A DNA stretch of 64,000 nucleotides from Ruminococcus sp. AM36-2AA (GCF_003461955.1 NZ_QTYB01000001.1:478-64477); one strand, 5' to 3'. Shown: positions 1-8,738, numbered from the stretch's first letter. Notes: generated from the letters alone by a model not told the origin. Made by a program: numbers and translations.

Positions 1-1
1 T

Positions 2-166
2 TGCTTTGTGGAACAGATTGATATTTACAGGGAGGAATCGTATTTCAGATTCTTCAAGTACATAAGAGTTCACTTTTCGTTGTATTTTAAAGAAAGAGAG
101 ACATGGAAACTTTGGAACAACAGCGAAAGTATCTTTGAAAAAGATCAAGGGATTACAATAAAATGA
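2..166 (+). CDS. 3' end of an unidentified gene (cut by window edge)
   Basis: An open frame enters from the left edge and ends at a TGA at 164-166, giving 54 residues. The peptide is rich in aromatic and charged residues and has no motif I recognise. It ends 26 bases before the next start, so the two could have been cotranscribed. Without the upstream part no function can be given. Confidence 0.4.
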   Translation, partial: CFVEQIDIYREESYFRFFKYIRVHFSLYFKERETWKLWNNSESIFEKDQGITIK

Positions 167-192
167 TATGTAAATGAAGAGTAAGGGGAAAA

Positions 193-952
193 ATGCTGAT
201 TACGGATATTATTAACATTTTGGGGAATGAGTTTAGTAGTATATATTGCGTAAATCGTCAAGATCAGTACATTCAGATTTATAGACATCTAAATGAAAAC
301 ACAGAGTTAGATGAATTAATGAACGAGAAGAAAACATATGAAACCGTAATACAAAAGTATATAGAGACCAATGTATTTGAAGAAGACAGAAATAAAATGC
401 TGGTTGCTACGGATTTTAATAATATATGCAAACAACTGCAACTGGTCTCACAGTTCACAATACATTACAGGATAAAAAATGGTAATGATATTTTGCGTTA
501 TCGTATGAAATGTGCAAGAATTGGAAATGCAGATACATTCGAAAAAATAGTGTTTGCGTTTGCAAGTGAGGATTCAGATATAAGATTAGATGAGTTAGGC
601 ATTATGAACTTGAGCAGCACCGGTGAGAAAAGAAAAAGCATCTTTTCTCTGCTTATTAAGTGATGATTGTGAGCTGGATCATCGGAGAATGGACAATGTT
701 ATTAATGAGTTTGTAGAGAATGCTCCGATTAAAGGAATAAAGATTAAATATGGTATTTACAAAAATATAGATAAGAATCTTTCAATAGCTACCATATATG
801 ATTATGCATCTATGGCGGCAGAAACAGTTATGGAAGATTATAATCATGACTATGCGTATTATACAGATGAACTGGCGCAGAAGAGACTTTATAACCAAAT
901 GATAGAAAACGATTTTACAGATGCTTTGAAAAATAAGGAGAGATTGGTATAG
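193..952 (+). pseudogene. Broken GGDEF/EAL-type cyclic-di-GMP protein remnant
   Basis: Two frames together make one decayed signalling protein. The first (193-663) gives 156 residues resembling the PAS-like sensor segment that precedes GGDEF domains in clostridial proteins. The second (from about 623 to 952) resembles the end of a GGDEF domain plus the linker helix that normally leads into an EAL domain. The frame changes within an A-rich run near 625-640. The GG(D/E)EF signature and the whole EAL domain are missing, so it cannot make or break cyclic-di-GMP. The family assignment rests on the linker pattern (a tyrosine-rich segment, then a QM-EN-A-KN helix) and is moderately sure. That it is broken is clear. 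Confidence 0.55.
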
Positions 953-1186
953 ACGATATTATTTGGATTATTAATCGGCAGGGATAGTCACTTTCCCTTT
1001 ATATTCCTGCAGGTTTTACATAAGAAGATGGATTTCGGTCAGCAAAGGCAGCTCCCACAATGCCTTTTGGATATCCGCTTCTGCAAGTTGTAGTAAGTAA
1101 TTGCTTCCCATCAAAATCATGGGGAAAGCGAACTGGTCTGAAAGACCGCCAGTTAGTGTGATGATGATAAGGAGATTTTGAAACTG
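953..1186. other. No gene; decayed spacer between two pseudogenes
   Basis: I see no supported reading frame here on either strand. The short minus-strand frame lacks a ribosome binding site and coding-like composition. A small inverted repeat lies near 1134-1150 (GGTCTGAAAGACC). The stretch probably holds debris from the deletion that removed the EAL domain upstream. Confidence 0.4.
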
Positions 1187-1739
1187 ATGACAGACAGAGA
1201 TTATGCAATTAAATCAGTGAAAGAAATTACCTTCCATATGGCAAGTCATGCACAGGATTAAGACATTATACTGATATTAAAGAACTGATGACAAGCTACC
1301 AGAAACTGATTTTAGAAAACCAGTTGTATTGGAAGAACTGGATATGGAGTGCCAGGAGAAAATCAATGAAGATATGGCATATGCATTGAGTTATCTGAGC
1401 ATTTATAACAATCAGCTGAATGTGCCAAAGATGCACCGGGAAATGAATAACCTGATGATCATTTATGGCTTGTCTGATATGATCTATCGTGGAATGACAC
1501 TGGTGAAGTTCTATGCACCGAATGGTGTGATGCTCAGTGAAATCCTTCATTCCTGTTTTTGCAGTCATTATAATAAGACAGATGTGGAAGTACAGCAGGA
1601 GCTAGGAATAGGCAGGACTTCTTTTTATAAAATGAAGAAGCAGGCACTTGGATATTTAGGATTTTATTTTTACGAGATCGTGGTACCGCAGGCAAAGGAT
1701 AAAAGATTTAAACCGTCACTGGGCGTTGAGGAAGAGTAG
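1187..1739 (+). pseudogene. Phage-type transcription regulator, probably frameshifted at its start
   Basis: The best-preserved part is an open frame from a TTG at 1329 to 1739 (136 residues) with a C-terminal helix-turn-helix look (GIGRTSFYKMKKQAL). This layout is typical of ArpU-like late regulators of Firmicute phages. Upstream, an ATG at 1187 with an AAGGAG site opens 24 residues and stops at 1261. A third frame (about 1264-1323) then gives a helical segment that would join the two. I read this as one gene with two frameshifts, but the 1329 frame could also be intact with a weak start. The gene at 1740 follows immediately, so the pair is probably a prophage remnant. Confidence 0.45.
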
Positions 1740-2081
1740 GTGAGTAATATGAGATACGAAGATTCGATGAAAGGTGTAGCTGATCAGATAATCAAAGAAC
1801 AGCAGCGAGCCAGTAAAATTAAAAACAATCCAGAAGAGTTCCATTGGTATGACGAATATGCAACGTTGAATTTCTTTCGGTTTATCTGCAAAAATATCGG
1901 TAACTTGAGAAATGGAGAAATTGAAAAAATGGTCACACGTTTAAAGTACATAGATCAGAAAGCAGTGGAAAACCATGTGAATGGTGCTGTTTGGGCATTT
2001 GATTATGATAAGATGTTCTGTGTATTGATGGAAAATGAAATTTGTCGAAAGGTGTGTGAAAAGAATAAATATAACAGTTAG
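1740..2081 (+). CDS. Small hypothetical protein, phage-remnant neighbour
   Basis: A 113-residue soluble protein, mostly helical and charged, with no domain I recognise. The GTG at 1740 directly abuts the stop of the preceding frame. An ATG at 1749 has better spacing to the GAGGAAGAG stretch ending near 1736 and is an equal candidate. The tight link to the phage-like regulator suggests a shared mobile origin. A terminator follows at 2158. Function unknown. Confidence 0.5.
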   Translation: MSNMRYEDSMKGVADQIIKEQQRASKIKNNPEEFHWYDEYATLNFFRFICKNIGNLRNGEIEKMVTRLKYIDQKAVENHVNGAVWAFDYDKMFCVLMENEICRKVCEKNKYNS

Positions 2082-2157
2082 ATGAATCTGATTGGACAGT
2101 ATTGTGTTTCAAGGACTTAAAGACGAAGAAAGTTGTTGTAGAGAAATAATTTCCAGC

Positions 2158-2191
2158 AACTCTGTCTTTAATGAATAGAGTTCATTTTTTT
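2158..2191 (+). terminator. Weak rho-independent terminator
   Basis: Stem AACTCT (2158-2163) pairs with AGAGTT (2177-2182) and is followed by CA and seven T. A second stem (AGTTGTTG 2131-2138 with CAGCAACT 2154-2161) overlaps its left arm. It separates the phage-like remnant from the rubredoxin promoter. Confidence 0.5.
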
Positions 2192-2282
2192 ATTCAACTA
2201 CTCCCATGATATATACAATATGTAAATGTGCAATTCAAATATCAGTTTATGCTAAGTGCAAAAATAATAATAATTACTATTA

Positions 2283-2311
2283 TTGACAAAAGAATAATTA
2301 TCATGTATAAT
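2283..2311 (+). promoter_or_regulatory. Consensus promoter for rubredoxin-hemerythrin
   Basis: TTGACA (2283-2288), a 17-base spacer and TATAAT (2306-2311) form a perfect vegetative promoter. The surrounding ATAATAATTA and ATAATTATCAT stretches resemble the AT-rich half sites of Fur/PerR-type operators, which would fit an oxygen-defence operon. No perfect operator is present, so regulation is only suggested. The expected start is near 2318. Confidence 0.8.
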
Positions 2312-2396
2312 ACAGATATACAAGAAACAAAGTGTTAGAAAAATTGCTAGGAACTTGGTAACAAAAATAAATCGACATTGAAAAGGGAAAATGACT

Positions 2397-2561
2397 ATGA
2401 AAAAATATGAATGTGAACCATGTGGATATATTTATGATCCGGCAGTAGGAGATCCAGACGCCGGTATCGCTCCAGAAACTGCATTTGAGGATATTCCAGA
2501 TGACTGGACATGCCCAATCTGTGGATTAGGAAAAGATGTTTTCGTTCCTGTAGAAGACTAA
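2397..2561 (+). CDS. Rubredoxin
   Basis: This 54-residue protein is a classic rubredoxin. It has two CxxC knuckles, CEPC near residue 6 and CPIC near residue 39, that hold a single iron, and it has the family's usual length. It carries electrons in the cytoplasm, in anaerobes usually to oxygen- or peroxide-reducing partners. The ATG at 2397 is preferred over the one at 2391 because it lies nine bases after AAGGG and gives the canonical MKKYEC start. It is the first gene behind a consensus promoter, with hemerythrin 76 bases downstream, which points to a role in oxygen handling. Confidence 0.95.
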   Translation: MKKYECEPCGYIYDPAVGDPDAGIAPETAFEDIPDDWTCPICGLGKDVFVPVED

Positions 2562-2637
2562 GCAGAAAATGCAGGTACGAAACTGCCAGACATTAAAAGA
2601 GCCTAAGAGAACATATAAAAGAAATGGAGGTCAAATT

Positions 2638-3072
2638 ATGACTTACGATTTAAACATTACCTTTGATGACAATTTAGTAACAGGAAATGAAACAATTGAT
2701 ACCCAGCATAAAGAATTGATCGACCGTATCCAGAACTTTGTAACTGCCTGTCAAAATGGCGACAGCAAAGTAAAAGCAATCAAAATGCTGGATTATCTGG
2801 ATGAATATACTGACTTTCATTTCAAAGAAGAGGAAAAGCTTCAGGAAAAATCCGGTTATCCAGAGCGTGAAAAACATTATGAAAAACATGAAGAGTTTAA
2901 AAAGACAATTCAGGAACTGTATGAATACCTTCAGGAGTATGAAGGACCAACAGATCGGTTCAGTGAACTTGTACAGAAAAATGTAATCGACTGGCTGTTT
3001 GGACACATTAAAACATACGACCGCTCTGTGGCAAAATTTATCTTTATGAAACAAAATCCAGATCGATGCTAA
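2638..3072 (+). CDS. Bacteriohemerythrin (di-iron oxygen-binding protein)
   Basis: A 144-residue single-domain hemerythrin. All seven di-iron ligands are visible in order: His in TQHKEL, His and Glu in FHFKEEE, two His in HYEKHEEF, and His and Asp in GHIKTYD. Such proteins bind oxygen reversibly and are thought to deliver or buffer it in microaerobic or anaerobic cells. The start is the ATG at 2638 behind a GGAGG at 2626-2630; an upstream in-frame ATG at 2569 would add an unlikely tail. It shares the rubredoxin promoter and is closed by a strong terminator. Confidence 0.93.
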   Translation: MTYDLNITFDDNLVTGNETIDTQHKELIDRIQNFVTACQNGDSKVKAIKMLDYLDEYTDFHFKEEEKLQEKSGYPEREKHYEKHEEFKKTIQELYEYLQEYEGPTDRFSELVQKNVIDWLFGHIKTYDRSVAKFIFMKQNPDRC

Positions 3073-3126
3073 AATAAACCAGGGAACGAGTTCACTCAGA
3101 ATGTAGACAACGTGATGAAGTAAACT

Positions 3127-3154
3127 AGGGGCTGTCACAATGCAGCCCCTTTCC
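3127..3154 (+). terminator. Rho-independent terminator after hemerythrin
   Basis: AGGGGCTG (3127-3134) pairs perfectly with CAGCCCCT (3143-3150) around an eight-base loop and is followed by a short T-rich tail. Confidence 0.75.
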
Positions 3155-3330
3155 TGTTATAGCGATATTCTAGGTAATATATTGCGCTGGCATGACATAT
3201 TATTTTACTACTATATGGGAAGAGCAAGCAGCTCTTCTTTTTTTGTCCTTTTTATCCAATTTTAAGTTGTAAAGTCTCTTTTCATTCGACAAAATTCTCC
3301 ACAGACAGAGGATATGCGACGAGCATTGAT

Positions 3331-3480
3331 ATGAACATCTATTTATGGAAAGAGGATATTGAAGACGGGGAATCGGTAATGACAGCCGAATATAGACCTG
3401 TAGAATACGGAAAGGACTATGATGTTGTCAATAATCCTGATAAATTTCAACTATATATAGATGGAAAAGAGATTAAATAG
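3331..3480 (+). pseudogene. Gene fragment of unknown origin
   Basis: An open 49-residue frame (or longer if it starts upstream near 3277) ends at TAG 3480. It has a beta-rich look (DMNIYLWKED, then EYRPVEYGKDYDVV) but no ribosome binding site, and it is flanked by sequence without coding character. It resembles the tail of a larger protein rather than a complete small one. No function can be given. Confidence 0.35.
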
Positions 3481-3596
3481 TAATCTCCTGAAAGCAAGCT
3501 TTTTGTCAATTATTTCAAAGAAAAATTAAAGGATAACAATACATAGTTTTGACAATGATATTTTGAAAAAATTTATAGGAATGCTCTATTATCAAA

Positions 3597-3624
3597 TTGA
3601 CATAGGAATATGGTAGCGTATAAT
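3597..3624 (+). promoter_or_regulatory. Promoter of the membrane protein-bcp-yaaA unit
   Basis: TTGACA (3597-3602), a 16-base spacer and TATAAT (3619-3624) precede the small membrane protein, whose ATG follows 36 bases later. No other promoter is visible before bcp. Confidence 0.7.
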
Positions 3625-3659
3625 TAGAATTGAATACACTGAAAAAATGGAGGAATTAC

Positions 3660-3872
3660 ATGAAAGCACATAAATATTGGTCAGTAGGAGCATTGATCAC
3701 AATGCTTGGGACTTTTTACACTGGATATAAAAAGCAAAAATCAAGTCACAAATACTTTGCTTTAAGTTCTATGTTATGTATGGTAATGGCGATATATACA
3801 GGTCATAAAATGATTACCGGGAATAGGAAGAAAAAGGCGAATAAAGAGAAAGATACAGAAAGGGAGGGATAA
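3660..3872 (+). CDS. Small two-helix membrane protein
   Basis: A 70-residue protein with two likely membrane helices (about residues 8-22 and 33-52) and a strongly basic, lysine-rich tail, which suggests both ends face the cytoplasm. The ATG at 3660 sits six bases after GGAGG. A TTG at 3630 in the same frame would fall on the expected transcription start and is rejected. The stop is three bases before the peroxiredoxin start, so the genes are coupled. I do not recognise the family. Confidence 0.7.
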   Translation: MKAHKYWSVGALITMLGTFYTGYKKQKSSHKYFALSSMLCMVMAIYTGHKMITGNRKKKANKEKDTEREG

Positions 3873-3875
3873 ATA

Positions 3876-4331
3876 ATGTTGGAAGTAGGGGTTAAGGCAC
3901 CGGATTTTGAGTTGCCAGATCAAAATGGGAAAATACATAGATTATCGGATTATACAGGAAAAAAAGTGATTTTATATTTCTATCCCAAGGATAATACAGC
4001 GGGATGCACGAAACAGGCATGTGGGTTTTCTGAGCGATACCCTCAGTTTACCGAAAAAGGAGCAGTTATTCTTGGAGTCAGTAAGGATTCTGTATCCTCT
4101 CATAAGAGATTTGAGGAAAAATATGGATTGACATTTACACTTTTAGCAGATCCAGAGCGGAAAGTTATTGAAGCATATGATGTATGGAAAGAAAAGAAAA
4201 ATTATGGCAAAGTCTCTATGGGAGTAGTAAGAACCACATATCTTATTGATGAACAGGGGATTATTATAAAGGCAAATGATAAAGTCAAGGCTGCAGATGA
4301 TCCTGAAAATATGCTCAAGGAATTAGATTAA
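3876..4331 (+). CDS. bcp: BCP-type thiol peroxidase (peroxiredoxin Q)
   Basis: A 151-residue AhpC/TSA-fold peroxiredoxin of the PrxQ/BCP group, which reduces hydrogen peroxide and organic peroxides using thioredoxin. The active-site stretch DNTAGCTKQACGF holds the peroxidatic cysteine (about residue 45) and the resolving cysteine five residues later, the spacing typical of BCP. Length matches the family. The start has a GGGAGG site. Its stop overlaps the start of yaaA by one base, so the two peroxide-defence genes are translationally coupled. The thioredoxins and thioredoxin reductase encoded downstream in this window are its natural reductants. Confidence 0.93.
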   Translation: MLEVGVKAPDFELPDQNGKIHRLSDYTGKKVILYFYPKDNTAGCTKQACGFSERYPQFTEKGAVILGVSKDSVSSHKRFEEKYGLTFTLLADPERKVIEAYDVWKEKKNYGKVSMGVVRTTYLIDEQGIIIKANDKVKAADDPENMLKELD

Positions 4332-5077
4332 TGAAAATAATATTATCCCCTGCTAAAAAGATGATTACAGATACTGACAGCATAGCGCCGGATGGATTGC
4401 CTGAATTTATTGAAAAGACGACAGAGATACAAAGTTGGTTGAAAAGTAAGTCAAAAGAAGAACTGAAGACTATCTGGAAATGTAATGACAAAATTACAGA
4501 ACAGAACTTCAATAGATTGGAAAACATGGATCTTTATCATTTACTTACCCCAGCTGTCTTATCATATGAAGGAATTGCTTTTCAATATATGGCTCCATCC
4601 GTGTTTGAGGACAGTCAGTTCGAGTATGTACAAAATCATTTGAGAATAATATCTGCATTTTATGGTGTGCTAAAACCAAGGGATGGTGTGACACCTTATC
4701 GTTTGGAAATGCAGGCGAAGGTTGGAATAGGAGAAACAAAAAATCTGTATGAGTACTGGGGAGATTTATTATACCGCTCAGTGATTGATAACAGCAGGAT
4801 TATAATCAATCTGGCATCGAAAGAATACTCTAAGTGCATAGAAAAATATCTGACACGACAGGATAGATACATTACGATTATATTTTGTGAGTTATCAGGA
4901 GATAAACTGGTGACAAAAGGTACATATGCTAAGATGGCCCGTGGTGAAATGGTTAGGTTCATGGCTGAAAACAGAATTGAAAATCCTGAGGATATTAAGA
5001 AATTTGATAGACTAGGCTATTCATTCCGCTCTGATTTATCATCAGATGCAGAATATGTTTTTGAACGGAAAAAATGA
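4331..5077 (+). CDS. yaaA: Peroxide stress protein YaaA (DUF328)
   Basis: A 248-residue member of the YaaA/DUF328 family, full length, recognised from the MKIILSPAKKM start, the LSYEGIAFQYM stretch, the KPRDGV-PYRLEMQAK segment and the LYEYWGDLL motif. In Escherichia coli YaaA lowers free iron and protects DNA during peroxide stress. Here it directly follows a peroxiredoxin, with an overlapping ATG, which supports the same role. A diverged fragment of a second yaaA lies at 10989-11103. Confidence 0.92.
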   Translation: MKIILSPAKKMITDTDSIAPDGLPEFIEKTTEIQSWLKSKSKEELKTIWKCNDKITEQNFNRLENMDLYHLLTPAVLSYEGIAFQYMAPSVFEDSQFEYVQNHLRIISAFYGVLKPRDGVTPYRLEMQAKVGIGETKNLYEYWGDLLYRSVIDNSRIIINLASKEYSKCIEKYLTRQDRYITIIFCELSGDKLVTKGTYAKMARGEMVRFMAENRIENPEDIKKFDRLGYSFRSDLSSDAEYVFERKK

Positions 5078-5152
5078 TGATTGAATGATTATTTTAAATA
5101 AAAGGTAATCAGTAATATTGATTATTATAATAATAGAAGGAGGAACAAACTA

Positions 5153-5311
5153 ATGAAATATGTATGTGACGTTTGCGGATGGGAATATGATGAAGAGGAA
5201 GGTTATCCTGAAGGTGGTATTGCACCAGGAACAAAGTGGGAGGACGTTCCAGAAGATTTTGAATGCCCATTATGTAATGTTGGAAAAGATCAGTTTTCAG
5301 AAGTTGAATAA
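5153..5311 (+). CDS. Second rubredoxin
   Basis: A 52-residue rubredoxin with CDVC near the N-terminus and CPLC near residue 38, more acidic than the first copy. The ATG at 5153 follows AGGAGG at 5138-5143. A possible -10 (TATAAT, 5126-5131) lies close by without a clear -35, and AT-rich half sites are present, so it may have its own promoter or be read from the peroxide unit upstream. It is followed by a good terminator. Confidence 0.93.
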   Translation: MKYVCDVCGWEYDEEEGYPEGGIAPGTKWEDVPEDFECPLCNVGKDQFSEVE

Positions 5312-5344
5312 AATTCTGATTATTTAAATACGGATAGATAAACA

Positions 5345-5378
5345 AAAACCCTGGTGCGTGTGAGCAACAGGGTTTTTT
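5345..5378 (+). terminator. Rho-independent terminator after rubredoxin 2
   Basis: AAAACCCTG (5345-5353) pairs with CAGGG and the following T run (5368-5378), a textbook terminator with six T. Confidence 0.8.
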
Positions 5379-5390
5379 ATTGCGATCGTT

Positions 5391-5432
5391 TGTGATGATA
5401 TCACAGAAAATGATTTACCTTTTGCTTATAAT
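5391..5432 (+). promoter_or_regulatory. Crp/Fnr-type box and promoter of the dehydrogenase gene
   Basis: TGTGATGATATCACA (5391-5405) is a perfect dyad with the core GTGAT-N3-ATCAC. A TATAAT lies at 5427-5432 with no good -35. The box centre is about 41 bases before the expected start (near 5439), the classic position for an activator that replaces the -35. The same box recurs at 6225 and 9517. Confidence 0.7.
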
Positions 5433-5464
5433 GTAACTACAAACAAAGTAAGGAGGTAGTCTAA

Positions 5465-6211
5465 ATGAGATTAAAAGATAAAGTTGCAATCATTACGGGT
5501 GGAAGCCGTGGTATAGGATTTGCTACAGCTGATAAATTCTTGAAGGAAGGTGCTTCAGTTGTGTTGGCAGCAAGTTCACAGGAATCGGCAGATGTTGCTG
5601 TAGATAAATTAAAAGAAAAATATCCCAATGCAATAGTTGCTGGAATTAGTCCAAATCTGGCAAGCATGGAGTCTGTCAGAAAGGCTTTTAAAGAGGCAAC
5701 TGAAAAATATGGATGTGTCGACATACTGGTAAATAATGCAGGGATTTCAGAAAACACCTCATTTATGGATTATACAGAGGAGACTTTTGATAAAGTCATG
5801 GATCTAAATGTAAAAGGAGTATTTAATACTACTCGTGTAGCAGCAGAATGTATGGTGGCAAGAGGCAAGGGGGTCATTCTCTCAACTTCTTCCATGGTGA
5901 GTATTTCGGGACAGCCAAGTGGGTTTGCTTATCCGGCATCGAAGTTTGCAGTAAACGGATTGACTGTATCATTAGCAAGAGAACTAGGACCTAAAGGTAT
6001 TCGTGTTAATGCTGTTGCACCTGGGATTACAGAAACTGATATGATGAAGGCCGTGCCAAAGGAAGTTATCGAACCTATGATTGAAAGAATTCCATTGCGT
6101 CGTCTTGGACAGCCAGAAGATATTGCCAATGCGTTTGTGTTTCTTGCTTCAGATGAGGCGAGTTACATTACAGGTGTTATATTAAGTGTAGATGGTATGG
6201 CAAGAAGTTAA
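5465..6211 (+). CDS. Short-chain dehydrogenase/reductase (FabG/BaiA-like)
   Basis: A 248-residue classical SDR. It shows the nucleotide-binding TGGSRGIG loop (about residues 11-18), the NNAG motif, a catalytic Ser in STSSM, and YPASK with the catalytic Tyr and Lys. Length is standard. The overall pattern recalls both 3-oxoacyl-ACP reductases and clostridial bile-acid hydroxysteroid dehydrogenases, and sequence alone does not settle the substrate. It is not in a fatty-acid cluster. Instead it sits behind the Crp-like box shared with the thioredoxin genes, so it probably belongs to the same redox response. RBS is AAGGAGG at 5449-5455. Confidence 0.85.
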   Translation: MRLKDKVAIITGGSRGIGFATADKFLKEGASVVLAASSQESADVAVDKLKEKYPNAIVAGISPNLASMESVRKAFKEATEKYGCVDILVNNAGISENTSFMDYTEETFDKVMDLNVKGVFNTTRVAAECMVARGKGVILSTSSMVSISGQPSGFAYPASKFAVNGLTVSLARELGPKGIRVNAVAPGITETDMMKAVPKEVIEPMIERIPLRRLGQPEDIANAFVFLASDEASYITGVILSVDGMARS

Positions 6212-6224
6212 GTTAATGAGGTAT

Positions 6225-6266
6225 GGTGATGTAATCACGGAAAATAAATGAAATTAAGACTATAAT
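6225..6266 (+). promoter_or_regulatory. Crp/Fnr-type box and promoter of thioredoxin 1
   Basis: GGTGATGTAATCACG (6225-6239) carries the GTGAT-N3-ATCAC core. TATAAT lies at 6261-6266. The centre-to-start distance is again about 41 bases, and no -35 is visible. It lies just after the dehydrogenase stop. Confidence 0.7.
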
Positions 6267-6297
6267 AACTCTACAAAAAGATAAGGAGGACTGTAAA

Positions 6298-6603
6298 ATG
6301 TCTGCTATTAATATCAATAAAAATAATTTTCAGAACGAAGTACTGAATTCCGATAAACCCGTTCTTTTAGATTTTTGGGCATCTTGGTGTGCGCCTTGCC
6401 GTATGGTAGTACCTATTGTAGAGGAGATTGCAAGTGAGCGTAGAGATATTAAAGTTGGAAAGATTAATGTAGATGAAGAGCCTGAACTGGCAAATAAGTT
6501 CAGTATTATGAGCATTCCAACTTTAGTGGTTATGAAGAATGGGAAGATTGTACAGCAGGTTTCAGGGGCGAGACCTAAGAATGCGATTTTAGAAATGCTT
6601 TAG
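6298..6603 (+). CDS. Thioredoxin with CAPC active site
   Basis: A 101-residue thioredoxin fold. The active site reads WCAPC (about residues 31-35) instead of the usual WCGPC, and the cis-proline is in SIPTLVV. It should reduce protein disulfides in the cytoplasm and serve peroxiredoxins. It is the first gene of a thioredoxin-rhodanese-CoA disulfide reductase unit behind a Crp-like box. The Gly-to-Ala change is seen in other functional thioredoxins and should shift the redox potential only modestly. Confidence 0.9.
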   Translation: MSAININKNNFQNEVLNSDKPVLLDFWASWCAPCRMVVPIVEEIASERRDIKVGKINVDEEPELANKFSIMSIPTLVVMKNGKIVQQVSGARPKNAILEML

Positions 6604-6613
6604 GGGGGTGCTA

Positions 6614-6934
6614 ATGGGATTTTTTGATCTCTTTAAACAGTCGAATATTAATCAAGGCATAGAAGAATATAAAAGGACTGATGATGCAGTTCTGCTGGAT
6701 GTACGTACACCGCAGGAATATCAGGAAGGACATATACCAGAAAGTAAAAATGTGCCGTTGCAGCAACTTGACAATATTGCTTTTGTAGCGAAGAATAAGG
6801 ATATCCCACTGTTTGTATACTGTTATTCCGGTTCACGAAGCCGCCAGGCAACTGGGATACTGCAACGAATGGGATATTCTAAAGTAAATAATATCGGTGG
6901 CATTGCAGCTTACTCAGGAAAGGTGGAAAAATAA
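6614..6934 (+). CDS. Single-domain rhodanese
   Basis: A 106-residue rhodanese with the usual LLDVRTPQEY and GHIPESKNVP motifs and the active loop CYSGSRSR, whose cysteine would carry a persulfide. Such proteins move sulfane sulfur between thiols. The ATG at 6614 is chosen because it lies six bases after AGGGGGG; the GTG at 6608 overlaps that site. It is squeezed between a thioredoxin and a CoA-disulfide reductase that ends in another rhodanese, which points to persulfide handling. Confidence 0.9.
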   Translation: MGFFDLFKQSNINQGIEEYKRTDDAVLLDVRTPQEYQEGHIPESKNVPLQQLDNIAFVAKNKDIPLFVYCYSGSRSRQATGILQRMGYSKVNNIGGIAAYSGKVEK

Positions 6935-6935
6935 G

Positions 6936-8627
6936 ATGAAGGTAATAATTGTAGGAGGTGTAGCCGGAGGAGCTACAGCCGCAGCAAGAATACGCAGACT
7001 GAATGAACATGCTGAAATTACTGTGTTTGAAAGATCCGGATACATATCCTATGCAAATTGTGGACTTCCATATTATATTGGAGACGTGATCACAGACCCG
7101 GAAGAACTTACACTACAGACACCAGAGAGTTTTTTTAAACGCTTCCGTATTAACATGAAAATTCATCATGAAGTTATCTCCATACATCCGGAACGTAAAA
7201 CGGTTTCAGTGAAAAATTTAGAGAATGGTGAGATATTTGAAGAAAAATATGATAAGCTGATCCTCTCTCCAGGTGCAAAGCCAACACAGCCGAGACTTCC
7301 CGGAGTAGGTATTGATAAACTTTTTACACTTCGTACTGTAGAAGACACTTTTCGGATAAAGGAATATATAAATAAGAATCATCCAAAATCGGCTGTATTG
7401 GCAGGTGGCGGTTTTATTGGTCTGGAACTGGCAGAAAATTTGAGGGAGCTTGGCATGGATGTTACGATTGTCCAGAGGCCTAAGCAGCTGATGAACCCTT
7501 TTGACCCGGATATGGCATCCATGATCCATAATGAAATGAGAAAGCATGGGATAAAACTGGTACTGGGCTATACAGTAGAAGGATTTAAAGAAAAAGACAA
7601 CGGAGTGGAGGTCCTGTTGAAAGATAATCCATCCCTTCAGGCTGATATGGTAGTTCTGGCAATCGGAGTCACACCAGACACAGTATTAGCAAAAGAAGCC
7701 GGTCTGGAACTTGGCATCAAGGAAAGTATTGTAGTGAATGACAGAATGGAAACCTCTGTACCGGATATTTATGCTGCAGGTGATGCAGTTCAGGTAAAAC
7801 ATTATGTTACGGGTAATGATGCGCTGATTTCTTTGGCAGGACCAGCCAATAAACAGGGCAGAATCATTGCTGATAATATTTGTGGCGGTGATAGTCGTTA
7901 CCTGGGCAGTCAGGGAAGCTCCGTTATCAAAGTATTTGATATGACAGCAGCTACTACAGGTATCAATGAAACCAATGCCAAAAAGTCAGGGTTAGATGTA
8001 GATACAGTAATTCTTTCTCCTATGAGTCATGCCGGTTACTATCCTGGTGGAAAAGTGATGACCATGAAGGTGGTTTTTGAAAAAGAGACTTATCGTTTGC
8101 TTGGTGCTCAGATTATTGGATATGAAGGTGTTGATAAACGTATTGATGTGCTGGCAACAGCAATTCATGCAGGACTGAAGGCAACCCAGTTGAAAGATTT
8201 GGATCTCGCATATGCACCGCCATATTCCTCTGCAAAGGATCCTGTAAATATGGCCGGATTCATGATAGACAATATAGCAAAAGGAACCTTAAAACAATGG
8301 CATTTGGAAGATATGGATAAGATTTCTAAAGATAAAAATGCTGTGTTGCTGGATGTGAGAACAGTAGGTGAATTTAGCAGGGGCCATATTAATGGATTTA
8401 AAAACATTCCTGTAGATGAACTGAGGGAACGTATCAATGAAGTTGAGAAGGGAAAGCCTGTTTACCTGATATGCCAGAGTGGGCTACGCAGTTATATTGC
8501 AAGCCGTATTTTGGAAGGAAATGGATATGAAACATACAACTTTTCAGGTGGATTCCGCTTTTATGATGCAGTGGCTAATGACCATGCACTGATTGAAAGA
8601 TCATATGCATGTGGTATGGATTATTAG
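6936..8627 (+). CDS. CoA-disulfide/persulfide reductase with C-terminal rhodanese
   Basis: A 563-residue fusion. Residues about 1-450 form a FAD- and NAD(P)H-dependent pyridine nucleotide-disulfide oxidoreductase, with GGVAGGATAAARIRR at the start and the single active cysteine in SYANCGLPYY (near residue 43), the hallmark of CoA-disulfide reductases. Residues about 460-563 are a rhodanese domain with active loop CQSGLRS. Fused enzymes of this type are known to reduce CoA persulfides and polysulfides. The ATG at 6936 is preferred because a start at 6897 would overlap the rhodanese gene deeply. A bidirectional terminator follows. Confidence 0.9.
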   Translation: MKVIIVGGVAGGATAAARIRRLNEHAEITVFERSGYISYANCGLPYYIGDVITDPEELTLQTPESFFKRFRINMKIHHEVISIHPERKTVSVKNLENGEIFEEKYDKLILSPGAKPTQPRLPGVGIDKLFTLRTVEDTFRIKEYINKNHPKSAVLAGGGFIGLELAENLRELGMDVTIVQRPKQLMNPFDPDMASMIHNEMRKHGIKLVLGYTVEGFKEKDNGVEVLLKDNPSLQADMVVLAIGVTPDTVLAKEAGLELGIKESIVVNDRMETSVPDIYAAGDAVQVKHYVTGNDALISLAGPANKQGRIIADNICGGDSRYLGSQGSSVIKVFDMTAATTGINETNAKKSGLDVDTVILSPMSHAGYYPGGKVMTMKVVFEKETYRLLGAQIIGYEGVDKRIDVLATAIHAGLKATQLKDLDLAYAPPYSSAKDPVNMAGFMIDNIAKGTLKQWHLEDMDKISKDKNAVLLDVRTVGEFSRGHINGFKNIPVDELRERINEVEKGKPVYLICQSGLRSYIASRILEGNGYETYNFSGGFRFYDAVANDHALIERSYACGMDY

Positions 8628-8666
8628 AAATAAATAAAATATTTTTATAGTTTGATTGTAGTATAA

Positions 8667-8724
8667 AAAGATCCCCCATTTATTAGAATGACTTTCATAA
8701 TTCTGATAAATGGAGGATTCTTTA
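8667..8724. terminator. Bidirectional terminator between convergent genes
   Basis: A long inverted repeat (AAGATCC-CCATTTAT, then ATAAATGG-GGAT-CTT) with A tracts on the left and T tracts on the right can stop both the reductase gene (+) and the regulator gene (-). Confidence 0.7.
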
Positions 8725-8738
8725 GAGAAAAAAACGTT

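Noticed and set aside
6897..6935. Earlier start for the CoA-disulfide reductase
   Set aside because: It would overlap the rhodanese gene and add residues before the FAD-binding motif, which normally begins at residue 3-5.
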